A program made the translations under genes and the position numbers. 64,000 nt of DNA from Streptomyces nymphaeiformis. GTDB lineage: Bacteria > Actinomycetota > Actinomycetes > Streptomycetales > Streptomycetaceae. Shown one piece after another: positions 34,772-45,500 of this stretch (position 1 is the first letter of the stretch; every line of letters begins with the position of its first letter). The notes beneath the pieces were generated by a model that did no database searches, had not been told where the DNA came from, and saw only the letters and a program-made list of their open reading frames with translations. The stretch lies in NCBI RefSeq assembly GCF_014203895.1, contig NZ_JACHJY010000014.1, positions 62,001 through 126,000 of the forward strand. Reading direction: 5' to 3'.

Positions 34772-35227
34772 ATGACATCCCCAGACGGCCGCCTCGACGA
34801 ACAGTCCAGCGTGACCATCCGCTGCCAGGACAACTCATCCGTGGGCGTGATGTTCTGCGACCGGTTCAACTTCGACGCGGATTCCGTGCACTATGCCGTC
34901 GAGCTGCGGGCCCCGGGACTGTCCGCTCGCGTCGACGAGGTCGTCGCCTGGATCTGGGACAGCGATCTCACCACGTTCCTGGAAGAGCTCGCTGCCGACT
35001 ACCGGGGATGGGACGGCGAACGGAGCTGGCAGACCAACGACAGGGACCTGATGGTGTCGGCCCTCTTCCGATCCGGCGGCCACGTCGGGCTGACCTGGGC
35101 CTTGCGACCGTGGGCACAGGCCGCCGGCGGCTGGGGCGCCTCGGTGACCACCTGGCTGGAGGCCGGCGAGCAGATGGCCTCCCTCGCAGCCGACGTCCGG
35201 ACCTTCCTCGCCAGGGAGCAGCCGTGA
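34772..35227 (+). CDS. DUF6228 family protein
   Basis: 151 residues. The body (YAVELRAPGLSARVDEVVAW, FLEELAADYRGWDGERSW, SGGHVGLTWALRPW, SVTTWLEAGEQMASLAADVR) matches the actinobacterial DUF6228 family as I know it. Function is unknown; such small proteins are often found next to toxin debris and may be immunity-like. Single gene, with debris on both sides. Confidence 0.8.
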   Translation: MTSPDGRLDEQSSVTIRCQDNSSVGVMFCDRFNFDADSVHYAVELRAPGLSARVDEVVAWIWDSDLTTFLEELAADYRGWDGERSWQTNDRDLMVSALFRSGGHVGLTWALRPWAQAAGGWGASVTTWLEAGEQMASLAADVRTFLAREQP

Positions 35228-35426
35228 CATCCGACATGCGTATCACCTGGACGCTGACGGGATCCGGGTGGGCGGACTGCACCCTTGAAGATCATTCGCG
35301 GGTACTTCCGCGGCCCTCGTCTGCCTCCGCCGCCTCGTTCGTGCGAACACGCAGAACCGGTCAGCACCGTGATCGCTGGCTCGTCCGGCCCATCGGGTGC
35401 TCAGGTCCGGCAGGGCCGGCCAGCGG

Positions 35427-36092
35427 TCAGCCGCCGTGAAGACCCCACTGGTCAAGACCGCCGTAGACATGGGCTTCAAGGCATCCCGGCCTGTCCATCC
35501 CGACGGCCACGCCCCGGTACAGGGCGATGAGCGAGTCCTTGCCCCGCCACCAGGTGTCGGTCAGGCCCTGCACTTCAGGTACCGGCTCGTACCCTTCGAG
35601 GTCCAGGGAGCCGACGGCCTCGCCGGTGATCCTCGTGATGGTCTTGGCCCAGCGCCTCGCATGGCAGGCCAGTGCCAACGACTCCACCCAGCCTTCGGTA
35701 CTGGCATGCAGCGGTGCCCAGTGGTAGCCGTGAATCCCGAACTCGCCGCCAGGGCCGATCAGGGATCCGTAGGCCATGGAATAGCGGCAGTCCCCGGCCG
35801 GGATCCACCAGCCCTCACTGGCCGACCCCTCCGGAACGTCCGCGCCCAGGACGCGCGGGCCGCTCTCGTAAAACGGCGCCGACGGCAGCGCGAGACCGCC
35901 CCAACGGTCCTCGAAGGCCACTGCGCGATCGACCTCCGCGGCCGGGACACCGTGCTCGATCCAGGCGTCGCGGTGTCGCTCGATGTCCTGCCGGGCGACA
36001 CGGATGCCTTCACACGCGACGAACCTCTTGGCCCTGTTGGTCAAACCGGCCGGCGCGACCGGGACGGGTGATACGGGAGTGGCGGCCACCAT
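35427..36092 (-). CDS. Hypothetical protein, SMI1/SUKH-like or immunity-like
   Basis: 221 residues from ATG 36092 (MVAATPVSPVPVAPAG); the frame upstream to 36251 looks non-coding. Features: a helical N-terminus (AWIEHGVPAAEVDRAVAFED), then an acidic/aromatic middle with RYSMAYGSLIGPGGEFGIHG and a C-terminal half with HARRWAKTITRITGEAVG. The style resembles SUKH-type immunity proteins, but I cannot confirm the family. Confidence 0.6.
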   Translation of the reverse strand: MVAATPVSPVPVAPAGLTNRAKRFVACEGIRVARQDIERHRDAWIEHGVPAAEVDRAVAFEDRWGGLALPSAPFYESGPRVLGADVPEGSASEGWWIPAGDCRYSMAYGSLIGPGGEFGIHGYHWAPLHASTEGWVESLALACHARRWAKTITRITGEAVGSLDLEGYEPVPEVQGLTDTWWRGKDSLIALYRGVAVGMDRPGCLEAHVYGGLDQWGLHGG

Positions 36093-36251
36093 GGCGTCGG
36101 AGTCTACTGGCGAGGTCCGGCAACGCCTCGTACGGAAGCCCGCCCGCTCCGTTGTGGCCCAGGACTTGCACTCAGACGTCATCTCATTTGGTGAGTATGT
36201 GCGACGATTCGTCGGCCAAAGCGAGACGTAGGCGCTACACGTCGTGGGCAT

Positions 36252-36515
36252 CGTTGATGCGGCTGGTGCCGGGGGAGCTGTGGGAGCAGCTGCCGACAGC
36301 GTCTTTCAGCCCGTCACGGGTAACGGCCCATCGGCGGTTCAGCGAGGGGTCGAAAGCTCGGGTGTGGGCCAAGTTCCACCGCGTGGTGCTCGACGAGCTT
36401 GGTGCCCGCGGCGAGCTGGACTGGTCCCGCCGCGCTATCGACTCGGTGAACATGCGGGCGATGAAAAAAAGGGGGGCCCTGACAGGTCCGAATCCTGTCG
36501 ACCGAGACAGCCTGT
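36252..36515 (+). pseudogene. IS5-family transposase, short N-terminal remnant
   Basis: Reads LVPGELWEQLPTASF, RVTAHRRFSEGS, FHRVVLDELGARGELDWSR and ALTGPNPVDRD, the order seen in the N-terminal third of an IS5-group transposase, with an internal deletion and nothing after GPNPVDR. The GGTCCGAATCC here is simply the codons for GPNP and not a tRNA remnant. Confidence 0.75.
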
Positions 36516-37324
36516 CCGGGACGCCTTGGCTGCTGTCCTTGCCTGGTGCATGGGAACGCCACCATCTCCGGCTCGTCTCAGAGCCGGTCCCTGGGGTGTT
36601 GATGCGCTCGACGGCTCAGAGCGATGCCTCGACTCCGAGGCTTCCGACGCTGATGGCTCCTCGCAGCACGTGGGCGATCTCCTCGGGCTTGAGGTCGATG
36701 CCGTCGAGCCCCTGCGCGGACGGCGACCAGGAGGGCCGCGGGGCCGGTGGCGAGTGCCGCCCAGACACCGACCCGTACGAGCAATGCACGGCGTCCACGC
36801 AGTGGGGTGACGCGGGAACGAGTGCCTGTCGAGCCGGGCGTCACGGCGAGGCCGCAGCAGGGCGGGCGGAGGCATCCAGAGCTCCTTGAAGAGGTCGGCG
36901 AAGCTGATGCCTGACTCTCTTCGACGCCCCCTCACCACCGAGCTGGCCACCAGGAGCCCAAGCCGTCACGGGGCCATGACTCCTCATCGTGAGTCCGGTG
37001 GTAAGTGGCCTGTGACCTGCGTGGTAAGCCCGGCGGTAAGTAGCAGGGCATTGCCTCCGGACGCTTACCACGGCTGGTCGGAGCGCCACCTGGAATACGG
37101 CGGGGAGCCCGCGGCGAGCGGCCAGAATCATGCGGGCGACTGCCCGCTCGCCGCGTTCATCGGCCTCAGCGGCCTGTGTCGCTGCCTCTGTCCGCACTGC
37201 CTCCGCCGCTATTTGAGCTCGGATCAGTCGGTCCTCCTCGGCAAGGCGCTTGACTGCTTCGGTCCGCGCTTCGGCCTCCGGTGGGGTCCAGGACGGATCT
37301 GCGCGGGGGCCGTCCGAGCCGTGG
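36516..37324. other. Gene debris, no intact gene
   Basis: On the minus strand two sets of fragments can be read. One (37290-37090) is a charged helix: EARTEAVKRLAEEDRLIRAQ then AATQAAEADERGERAVARMI. The other (36940-36620) gives SGISFADLFKELWMPPPALL, a membrane helix ALLVRVGVWAALATGPAALL and KPEEIAHVLRGAISVG before a stop, in shifting frames. They look like decayed accessory or plasmid-type genes. I do not recognise the families. Confidence 0.35.
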
Positions 37325-38614
37325 TCACTGCTTGGGGGTGATCACGCCGGTCAGGTGGTCGTGGGCGACGTGGCAGTGGAGTCGTACGCCTTGCAGGAGG
37401 GCGTCGTCGTTGAGGTAGAAACGCGGGTTGTGGTTGGGGACGAGTCCGCGTCCGCCGGGGGTGGGTTCCAGCTTTCCGTCCTCGGTCAGCTCGCCGTCCT
37501 GCGCGCCGAGCATCAGGTACACGCCGCCGTATTTGTTGACGAACTCGGAGACGTCGTCGTAGCCGAGGGTCGGCGGCGGCTCGAAGGCCTTCTCCGCGCC
37601 GACCACCCGTTCGACGGTCGGCAGGACGACGTCCGTCCATTCCTTGCGGTTGTGCACGGCCGGTACGTCCTGGAGGTACTCCAGTTCGGCAGTGCAGTTG
37701 TACGCGGCGGCCGTCTGCTCGGCCAGGGTGGTGAGCCGTTTCTGGACGTCGGTCATGTCGTCCTCGACCGTGCAGCGGATGGTGCCCCACAACGTGACCG
37801 TGCCGGGCACGATGTTGAAGCGGCCGACGTCCTCGACGTGTCCGATCGTGACGGTGACCGGGTCGAAGGCGGGGACCTGCCGGTACAGCTGCCCGATGCC
37901 GACCAGGATGGCGCCGGCCGCGGGCATCGGGTCGATGCCCATCCACGGGGTGGAGCCGTGCACCTGCTGCCCGGTGAGTACGATCTTGATCATGCAGGAG
38001 GCGCCGAACTGGTTGCCGACGCGGTAGCCGACGTACTTGTTCGGCAGCGGGCCCAGGTGCATGCCGAACGCCATCGTCGGCACGGGGTCGTCGCACGCCC
38101 CCTCGGCGATCATCTCCTTCGCGCCGGACCTCTCCCCGGCCGGGGCGCCCTCCTCCGCGGGCTGGAAGACGAACAGCACCGTGCCGGGCAGCTGCTCGCG
38201 GACGCCGGCCAGGACGGTGGCGGCACCCAGCAGCATGGCGGTGTGCCCGTCATGGCCGCAGGCGTGGGCGACGGGGAACGGGCCGCCCGGGTAGTCCTGG
38301 TCCACGACCGTGGAGGCGAAGCTCTCGCCGCTGTCCTCCTTGACCGGCAGGGCGTCGATGTCGGCGCGCAGCGCGATCACCCGGTCGCCGGGCTTGCCGC
38401 CCTTGAGGACGCCGACGACGCCGTGGCCGGAGATGCCCGTGCGGACCTCGTCGAGACCCAGCGAGGTCAGGTGGTCCGCGATCAGCTTCGCGGTGTTCAC
38501 CTCTCGGTTGGACAGTTCCGGGTTCTGATGGAGGTGGTGGCGCCATGCGATGACCTGCGGCTCCACGGCCGCGGCCTGTCGGTCGAGTTCGGCGTGGATC
38601 GGATCGCCGCTCAT
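37325..38614 (-). CDS. M20-family amidohydrolase (hippurate hydrolase/IAA-amino-acid hydrolase type)
   Basis: 429 residues. Metal and catalytic motifs of M20D peptidases are visible: WRHHLHQNPELSNRE, ALRADIDALPVKE, HACGHDGHTAML, FQPAEEG, and the dimerisation-domain HGSTPWMGIDP. These cytosolic dinuclear-metal enzymes hydrolyse N-acyl amino acids or related amides. No partner gene is adjacent. The ATG at 38614 has an AGGAG-like sequence shortly upstream. Confidence 0.92.
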   Translation of the reverse strand: MSGDPIHAELDRQAAAVEPQVIAWRHHLHQNPELSNREVNTAKLIADHLTSLGLDEVRTGISGHGVVGVLKGGKPGDRVIALRADIDALPVKEDSGESFASTVVDQDYPGGPFPVAHACGHDGHTAMLLGAATVLAGVREQLPGTVLFVFQPAEEGAPAGERSGAKEMIAEGACDDPVPTMAFGMHLGPLPNKYVGYRVGNQFGASCMIKIVLTGQQVHGSTPWMGIDPMPAAGAILVGIGQLYRQVPAFDPVTVTIGHVEDVGRFNIVPGTVTLWGTIRCTVEDDMTDVQKRLTTLAEQTAAAYNCTAELEYLQDVPAVHNRKEWTDVVLPTVERVVGAEKAFEPPPTLGYDDVSEFVNKYGGVYLMLGAQDGELTEDGKLEPTPGGRGLVPNHNPRFYLNDDALLQGVRLHCHVAHDHLTGVITPKQ

Positions 38615-38740
38615 GTGCCGACTCCTTCGAAGGTCGATCCTGCTGACACCCGAACGCTATGGACCCGGCCGCCGCGCCACCGCTCTTGCTACTGCAATGG
38701 GGTGAGGGCGAAGCCTGGCGGCATCGCGGGACACGGGAGG

Positions 38741-38771
38741 GCCCCCGGCATCGTCGTCCCATGCCGGGGGC
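38741..38771. terminator. Terminator hairpin between GDSL and M20 genes
   Basis: GCCCCCGGCAT and ATGCCGGGGGC form a perfect 11-bp stem with a 9-base loop, 18 bp beyond the stop of the GDSL hydrolase gene. Confidence 0.8.
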
Positions 38772-38789
38772 TTCTTCGCTCGGCTGGGG

Positions 38790-40313
38790 TTACACGAAGC
38801 GCTGGGCGGTCGAGCCGTCGCAGGGCCGGAGGGCCACGGCCTTGCCGGCGGCCGGCTGGGTCAGGCACAGGCCGGTCGCGGTCGCCGGGCGGATCGTGCC
38901 GTCCGCGGGCCTGGTCCACTTCTGGTTCGTGCCGCCGTGGCAGTCCCACAGGATGGCGGCGGTGGGCGCCTGGATGTCACGGGAGTCGAGGCACCGGTCG
39001 TGGGACAGGCCGACGTGGATCGACCCCCGCTCCGGGTCGTACCACCAGATCTGGTTACGGGCCCCGTGGCAGTCCCAGCCCACGACGGCCGTGTAGTTGC
39101 GCGAGGAGCCGCCGACGGCGTCCAGGCACTGGCCGGTGGCCTCGTTCCTGATCGGCTTGAACATGTCGTCCCAGGCGCCGGCGTAGAGCTTCGGGGTGTT
39201 GGTGGAGGCGGGGTCGGCGCAGGACGCCTCGCGCAGACCGGAGTTGTAGAACTGGGTGAAGCACGACGCGAACGCGCCGTGACCGGCGGCGTTGGGGTGG
39301 TACGACTGCCGGACGGAGTTCTCGTCCGGCGGGAAGGCGCCGCTGTAGAAGAAGCCGCGCGCCCAGGTGGAGTCCATGCACACCTCGTGCCCGTGGAAGA
39401 GCCGAGAGGCGTCCAGGTAGGAGGCACCGGAGAGCTGGGCCGCCTTGCGGATGCCGCGCTCGAAGGCGGGTACGGCCGTGTTGCGGCCCCATGCCGCGTC
39501 GGAGTCGTAACCGAGGCAGCCGCCGGACAGCTTCCCGGGGAAGTTCGGGTTGTCCTGCATGTCGGGGCTGATCGGTGACGGGTAGCTCATCAGGACGAGT
39601 TTGTACGCCTCGTCCGTGTACCCGGCGTCGCGCATGACCTTCCTGAGGTCGGTGACGGTGGCCGCCACCTTCGGCACCATGCCGTCCACGCGGGCCTGCC
39701 AGCCCGGCGCGTACGTCGGCTCGCAGGTGCCCTTGGACAGGACCCAGCGCTCCACGCAGTCCGTCATGACCGGACCGAACTGGACGTCGTCGTTGGCGCC
39801 GAGGACCACTACCACCATCTTGACCCGGGTGTTGCGGGCCTTGACCGCGAGGTGGTCGCTCTGGACGAGCTGGTCGGCGTACTGCTTCACGCCGCCGATC
39901 TTGACGTGGTACGTGGCCGCGCCCGAGCAGGAGATGTTCGTGGGAACGTCGGCCGGGATCCCGGTGCGGTAGATCGCGGCCTCCTGCGAACGGTGGCACC
40001 AGTTCGTCGGACCGTCGGTGCCGGGCCAGTACGCGCCCGCGCCCTCGCCGGAGATCTCCGAGTCGCCGATCGTGACGAGCCCCGTCTTCCGCTCGGCCAT
40101 CGGCCGTTCCTCCGGGCTGCCGTACAGCGCGGTGGCCTCGGTCGCGCGGATCTGCTCCAGTTCCGCGGGAAGTGGCGTGGATGCGGTCACGGTGGTGGCA
40201 GTGGTTCCGGTGGTGAGGGCGGCGCTCGCGGTGGGGGCGGCGAGTGCGCCGAGGGCCAGGGTCGCGGCGGCTGTGACGGCACAAGTCCTCAGCCATGGAC
40301 TGGAGTTGGGCAT
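38790..40313 (-). CDS. Secreted SGNH/GDSL hydrolase with C-terminal ricin-type lectin domain
   Basis: 507 residues from ATG 40313, Sec signal ending APTASA. The catalytic Ser sits in GDSEISGEGAG (block I), with the Asn-containing GANDDVQFG (block III) and a C-terminal SYHPNAAGH (catalytic His, block V). The last 125 residues are a ricin B-type trefoil with QxW-like repeats (ARNQIWWY, TNQKWTR, STAQRFV). An esterase/lipase acting on polysaccharide-bound or glycolipid substrates is likely. Overlapping palindromes lie just upstream of the start. Confidence 0.92.
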   Translation of the reverse strand: MPNSSPWLRTCAVTAAATLALGALAAPTASAALTTGTTATTVTASTPLPAELEQIRATEATALYGSPEERPMAERKTGLVTIGDSEISGEGAGAYWPGTDGPTNWCHRSQEAAIYRTGIPADVPTNISCSGAATYHVKIGGVKQYADQLVQSDHLAVKARNTRVKMVVVVLGANDDVQFGPVMTDCVERWVLSKGTCEPTYAPGWQARVDGMVPKVAATVTDLRKVMRDAGYTDEAYKLVLMSYPSPISPDMQDNPNFPGKLSGGCLGYDSDAAWGRNTAVPAFERGIRKAAQLSGASYLDASRLFHGHEVCMDSTWARGFFYSGAFPPDENSVRQSYHPNAAGHGAFASCFTQFYNSGLREASCADPASTNTPKLYAGAWDDMFKPIRNEATGQCLDAVGGSSRNYTAVVGWDCHGARNQIWWYDPERGSIHVGLSHDRCLDSRDIQAPTAAILWDCHGGTNQKWTRPADGTIRPATATGLCLTQPAAGKAVALRPCDGSTAQRFV

Positions 40314-40333
40314 GAAGCCTCCCGGTGTCGGTG

Positions 40334-40351
40334 TTACCACCGGTAATTACC
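40334..40351. promoter_or_regulatory. Overlapping palindromes upstream of GDSL hydrolase gene
   Basis: TTACC-ACC-GGTAA is immediately overlapped by GGTAATTACC, 20 bp upstream of the start. The arrangement resembles a repressor site; no regulator gene is next to it. Confidence 0.5.
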
Positions 40352-40496
40352 GGGTGCCGACCCCCGCTGGGAAGACACTGAACATGACAACTGCTCAACT
40401 TTTTCGGACGGAGTGGTCCCGGCCGAGCGCGTCACCCCCTGGACCCCGCGGCGGCGACCGTCGGCCGTGGTGGCGCCGGAGACCACGGCCCGAAGC

Positions 40497-40920
40497 CGAC
40501 CGTGCTCCTCGTCCACGGTGCGTTCGCCGACGCGTCCGGCTGGCGCGAGGTGTCCGACCGACTCCAGCGCCAGGGCTACGACGTCGTGGCCCCCGCCAAC
40601 CCGCTGCGAGGACCGAGCAACGACTCCACGTACGTGGCCAGCGCCCTGAAGAGCATCAAGGGCCCCATCATCTGGTGGGCCACTCCTACGGCGGCGCGGT
40701 CATCAGCAGCGCGGCGAGCGGCAACCCGAACGTCAAGGCGCTCGTCTACGTCGCCGCGTTCATGCCCGACAAGGGAGAGTCACCCGCCGAGCTGTCCGTG
40801 AGATTCCCGGGCAGCGAACTGGGACCGCTCTGCGTCCCGTACAAGGACAACGCGGGCAGCTGCCCCCTGAAGGAGTGGTACGGCCGACCGCTCGACGAGC
40901 CGTCACCCCCACCGGGAGGT
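40497..40920 (+). pseudogene. Alpha/beta hydrolase, frameshifted and truncated
   Basis: Frame 1 (from 40502): LLVHGAFADASGWREVSDRL, QGYDVVAPANPL, ALKSIKGPII. One base is lost near 40673, and the next frame continues LVGHSYGGAVISSAASGNPN (nucleophile elbow) and VKALVYVAAFMPDKGESPAE. It ends near KEWYGRPLDEP, before the catalytic His. Typical AB-hydrolase_6 family; inactive. Confidence 0.82.
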
Positions 40921-41269
40921 CCGCCGGAACCATCCGGTGTACGCCCGGATCCCTCGGCAAGCCCTCTCCGTCGCCCATCCGCCGACGGCCGTCCGTGGGA
41001 CCGTGGCCGCTTCCAGCCTTGCCCCCGGATTCGATGTCCGAGGCGCCGTGCCGGTCTTTGCGGCCCGGAGGGCGGCGGCTTGGACGCGGGCGCGCCTCGG
41101 CGTGTCTGAAGGGTCAGTGCTGGTCGAGGTCGCCGACGGTGACGCCGCTGCCGCTCGTCCAGATATGGAAACAACACCTCGAACTTCGCAGTCGGTTGGT
41201 CACGGATCGACTCGGAGACGCGCATGCCACATCAACGAGCAACGGAACGCGGAGCAACGCCTTGATTCT
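40921..41269. other. Region without recognisable gene
   Basis: High-GC sequence with open frames on both strands, none with protein-like composition. Confidence 0.35.
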
Positions 41270-41390
41270 CTGCAAGCCCTAGCGACCTCGTGCATGGTTG
41301 GCGGCGGAGCATCTCCCAGTCCCTGGTATCCGACGTCGGCAAGGATTTCCACGCCTGCTCCCTTGATCAGGCAGAACTGGCGGGCGTGGC
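41270..41390 (-). pseudogene. IS5-family transposase micro-remnant
   Basis: The minus strand reads GVEILADVGYQGLGDAPPP, matching the conserved LADxGYQG block around the second catalytic Asp of IS5-group transposases. Only about 35 codons remain. Confidence 0.55.
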
Positions 41391-41429
41391 AGTCGTCGGT
41401 GTACTCGCCGTACGGCGACCGGTGCGGGG

Positions 41430-42431
41430 TCAGGGTGTGCGTTCCGGTGGCGTGCCGGTGATCCAGCCCAGTTCGTAGGCGTGCCAGCCCAGTTGGATCC
41501 TGGTCGTGACCCGGGCGAGGGTCATCAGGCCCTTCACTCGTCGCTTCACGGTGCGCAGGCCCAGTTTCAGCTGTTTGGCGACGCTCGCGTCGGTCATGCC
41601 GACCAGCAGCAGGGCGAGGATCTGGAGGTCTGTGGCGTCCGGGCCGGGTGGTGTGCCCTCGATCAGTTCGCCCCCTCCGTCGAGCCGGAGCGGCAGGGCG
41701 TCCCGCCAGGTCTGCTCGAACAGCGCCGTCAGCGAGTCCAGCAGCCCACTCGCGTGGATCACCAGGGCGGCCGGCTCCGCGTCCCCGTGGCTGAGCGGCA
41801 CCATCGCCAGGGTTCCGTCGGCCACGACCAGTTTGGTCGGCACTCTCTCGGTCAGCCGGACCTCCTGTCGGCGTCCGAGCCCCGCGGCCAGTTCGGTCAG
41901 CTGGCCGGGCAGGGACAGTGCTTCGCGCTCCAGGACCACGCGGTAGGCGACGCCGCGATCCACGGCCTGTTCCTCGACCGGGTTGTCCAGCGGGGTGACG
42001 GCGACCGGTGTGCCGGTGACCAGGACGCAGAGGTCCCGGACCGCCCCCATCTGGAGCTGGAGGAAGCGGTGGGCGACGGCACTCGCGCCGGTCACCACCT
42101 CGACCAGGTCGTACATCGCGGGATTCGCCGCTTCCGTACGGTACGTGTCCGCCAGGAGCGCCGCCGCTCGCTCGGCCTCCTCCAGCGCGCGCCTCTGCTG
42201 CGTGAGCAGCGTTCCCAGTGTGGCGCCGGGCGGGGCCGGCAGCCAATGTCCCCCGTTCGTACGGGAGCGGGTGACGAGGCCCTGCTGCTCCAGTCGTCGC
42301 AGCACGGTCGCGGTGGTGGTCTCGGGGAGCGAGAGCCGGTGTGCGAGTTCGGCGGCGTCGGCGGCTCCCAGCGTGACCAGACCGCGGTAGGCCGCTTCCT
42401 GTGTGGTGTCGATTCCCATGGCGCCCAGCAC
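41430..42431 (-). CDS. Regulator with TrmB-like N-terminal HTH and LuxR C-terminal HTH
   Basis: 333 residues from GTG 42431, chosen because AAGGAGGT lies five bases upstream; ATG 42419 is possible. N-terminal winged-HTH of TrmB type: YRGLVTLGAADAAELAHRL, TVLRRLEQQGLVTRS. A sensor-like middle region follows, then a LuxR/GerE HTH: LQILALLLVGMTDASVAKQL, LRTVKRRVKGLM. This two-HTH architecture is a streptomycete one-component regulator class, often beside the gene it controls. It is divergent from the large S8 protease gene with a 146-bp gap. Confidence 0.85.
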   Translation of the reverse strand: MLGAMGIDTTQEAAYRGLVTLGAADAAELAHRLSLPETTTATVLRRLEQQGLVTRSRTNGGHWLPAPPGATLGTLLTQQRRALEEAERAAALLADTYRTEAANPAMYDLVEVVTGASAVAHRFLQLQMGAVRDLCVLVTGTPVAVTPLDNPVEEQAVDRGVAYRVVLEREALSLPGQLTELAAGLGRRQEVRLTERVPTKLVVADGTLAMVPLSHGDAEPAALVIHASGLLDSLTALFEQTWRDALPLRLDGGGELIEGTPPGPDATDLQILALLLVGMTDASVAKQLKLGLRTVKRRVKGLMTLARVTTRIQLGWHAYELGWITGTPPERTP

Positions 42432-42577
42432 TCCGACCTCCTTCCGGAAGATGTCCTTCCACAGCACCTCTGGCGGGAAACGGCCACGGCACCTTCCCGC
42501 CCGCGATCGCCGTTCCGTGCAGGCCGAGACCTTTGCCAAGGTGTCGCCACCGCAGCAGCAACGAGCAAGGGAGAGCG

Positions 42578-45500
42578 ATGCGCCAGATATCGCGTACGGC
42601 CCTGGGAGCGGCGACCGCCGCCGTCCTGGCCGTCACCGCGCTGACGCCGTCCGTGTACGCCCAGCCACAGGGCGGGGCATCCGGCAGCAGACCACTCGTC
42701 GGCACGCAGACGGCCTCACCGCGGGGGCAGGGGTCAGTGACGGTCACTCTGGTCACCGGCGACAGGGTGGTGGTGAGCACGGACGGATCCGGCCACAGTG
42801 CCGCGACCGCGCTGCCGCGCGAAGACGGCAGCGTGCCGCTGCTTGAGACGCGTCAGACCGGTGACGATCTGTACGTGTACCCCGAGGGCGCTTCCGAGGC
42901 GCTCACCGCCGGCAGGGTCGACGAGGAACTCTTCAACGTCACCGGCCTGATCCGGCAGGGCTACGACGACGCCCACACCACCGCCCTTCCGCTGATCGCC
43001 GTCTACGACTCCTCCGTCGACGTCGCCCGCGCCGTACCCGCCTCCCCACGCGGTGCCGCACACGGCCCGGTGCTGAAGGCCGCCCACGGGGTGGCGCTCA
43101 AGGCCGACAAGAAGACGGCCTCCGCCTTCTGGGCCGACATCACCTCCCGCCGCTCCCGCACCGGCGCCGACGTCAAGAAGGTCTGGCTGGACCGCAAGGT
43201 CGAGGCGACGCTCGAACGGTCCACGGCTCAGGTCGGTGCCGACCTCGCCTGGGCCGCCGGGTACGACGGCAAGGGCACCAGGGTCGCGGTCCTCGACACC
43301 GGCGCCGATGCCGAACACCCGGACCTGAAGGGCCGGATCGCCGCGTCCCGGAACTTCACCGACTCCGCCTCCGAAGCGGACCGGCAGGGACACGGCACGC
43401 ACACGATCTCCACCGTGGGCGGGACGGGCGCGGCCAGTGGCGGCAGGAAGAAGGGCGTCGCTCCGGGCGCCGAGCTGCTCAACGGCAAGGTCCTCAACGA
43501 CTCCGGTGCGGGCGCCACGTCCTGGATCATCGCCGGCATGGAGTGGGCCGTCGCCCAGGGCGCCGACGTCGTCTCCATGAGCCTCGGCAACCCGACTCCG
43601 ACCGACTGCACCGACCCGATGAGTGCCGCTACCGAACGACTCGCCCGCTCCACGGACACGTTGTTCGTCGTCGCCGCCGGAAACTCCGGACCGGGCCTGA
43701 ACACCGTCTCCTCACCGGGCTGCGCCCCCAGTGTCCTCACGGTCGGCGCCGTCGACCGCGACGACTCCACGGCCCCGTTCTCCAGCCGCGGCCCGGCCCG
43801 TTTCTCGCACACGCTCAAGCCCGAGATCGCCGCCACCGGCGTGGGCATCTCCGCCGCCGCCGCGGGCGGGCGCGGGGTGTACGCGTACCGCTCGATGTCC
43901 GGTACGTCGATGGCGACCCCGCACGTCGCGGGCGCGGCCGCCGTCGTCAAGCAGCGGCACCCCGACTGGACAGGGCAGCAGATCAAGGCCGCGCTGGTCT
44001 CGTCCGCGAAGGCCGCGATCCCCGGCGACGCCCGTGAGACCGGCGGCGGCCGGCTCGACGTCAAGGCGGCCGTCGACGCGACGGTGCTCAGCGAGCCGGC
44101 CGTCCAGGCCGGCTCGTACAGCTGGCCGCAGGACAACGGCGACCGCACCACGGTCGGCGTCCCGTACACCAACACGGGCGACCGGCCGGTGAAGCTGGAC
44201 CTGACGCTGCAGCGCGTCACCGGCAACGACGGCACGGCCGTCGGCTCGGCGATCGCGCGCCTCGGCGCCGACAGCGTCACCGTCCCCGCCGGAGCCACCG
44301 TCAAGGTCCCGCTGGTGCTGAACCCGACCGCACGGCTGCGGCCCGGACAGTACGGCGACATCACCGGCCGGGTCCTCGCCACCGCCGACGGCGTCCACGT
44401 CTCCACCCCGTTCTCCCTGTACGTGGAGCCGAACACCGTCACCCTGACGGTGAAGACCGTGAACCGGCTCGGCCTGCCCGCCTCGGGTTCCTCCTCGCTG
44501 GACGTCGTCAGCACCGACACCGCCACCGGGGAGCGCCGCTACAACGCCGGTGCCACGGAGCAGACCTACCGGCTGCGCCCCGGCAGCTACTTCCTGTCCG
44601 GCTTCGTCGTCACCCCCGACGCCGGCGCGGGCGCCAAGCTCGCCGACTCGATCACGTACCTGGGACGCCCGCAGCTGGAGCTGACCAAGGACACCACCGT
44701 CGTCCTCGACGCCCGTCGGGCCCACCAGCTGCGGCTGCGCACCGACCGCCCCACCGAAGTGCGCAGCGGAACCCTGTCCTTCGCGCGGTCGTGGGACGAC
44801 ACCTGGACGCACTCGGGAACCCTCTCCGGCGGCCGTACCACCCGTGGCTACTACGCCTCCGTCGAGGGTGAGGCGAGCGACGGCGACTTCGAGTTCGCCA
44901 GCTACTGGCGCGCAGCCGCCCCGCTGATCTCCGAGTTCGCCGTCGCCGGGGGCGAGAGGCTGCACCCGATCACCGCCTCGGCCGGATCCGTCAACCTCGA
45001 CGGCACGGGTGAGACGCCGCTCGTCGACGCCAAGACCGGCACGGCCGAGGAGCTGGCGGCCGCCGGCGTCCAGGGCAAGATCGCCCTGGTCCGGATCGCG
45101 GACAGCGACACGTACGTCGCCCAGCAGGTCCGCAACGCCAAGGCCGCGGGCGCCAAGGCCGTCCTCGCCTACCACGCCGCCCCCGGCCGCTGGCTCCCCT
45201 CGGTCGGCACCGGCGGCGGTGAGCTCCCGGCCCTGGCCGTCGAGTCCGCCGAGGCCACGGCGCTCCTGGACAGTCTCGCGGCCGGCGGGGTCACGATCCG
45301 CTGGAAGGGCACCGCGAAGAGCCCGTACCTGTACACCCTCGCCTTCCCGCAGCGCGGCGAACTCGACGAGGACCGGACCTACCGCGTCGACGACGACCGC
45401 CTCGGCCGCAGCCGTGCCACGTACCACTCGATGGGCGTCGCCGCCGACTTCGTCGACCTGATGCTGGCGGGACGGCCCGACGGCCTGCAGGTGCTCGTGC

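Noticed and set aside
36478..36505. Second tRNA 3'-end-like sequence (AGGTCCGAATCCTG)
   Set aside because: It reads as GPNPVDR codons of the IS5 transposase remnant in the correct frame, so the similarity to a tRNA T-arm is chance.
40018..41109. 363-codon plus-strand frame taken as an intact hydrolase
   Set aside because: Only its middle is hydrolase; the N-terminal hydrolase part is in another frame and the C-terminus is missing, so it is a pseudogene.
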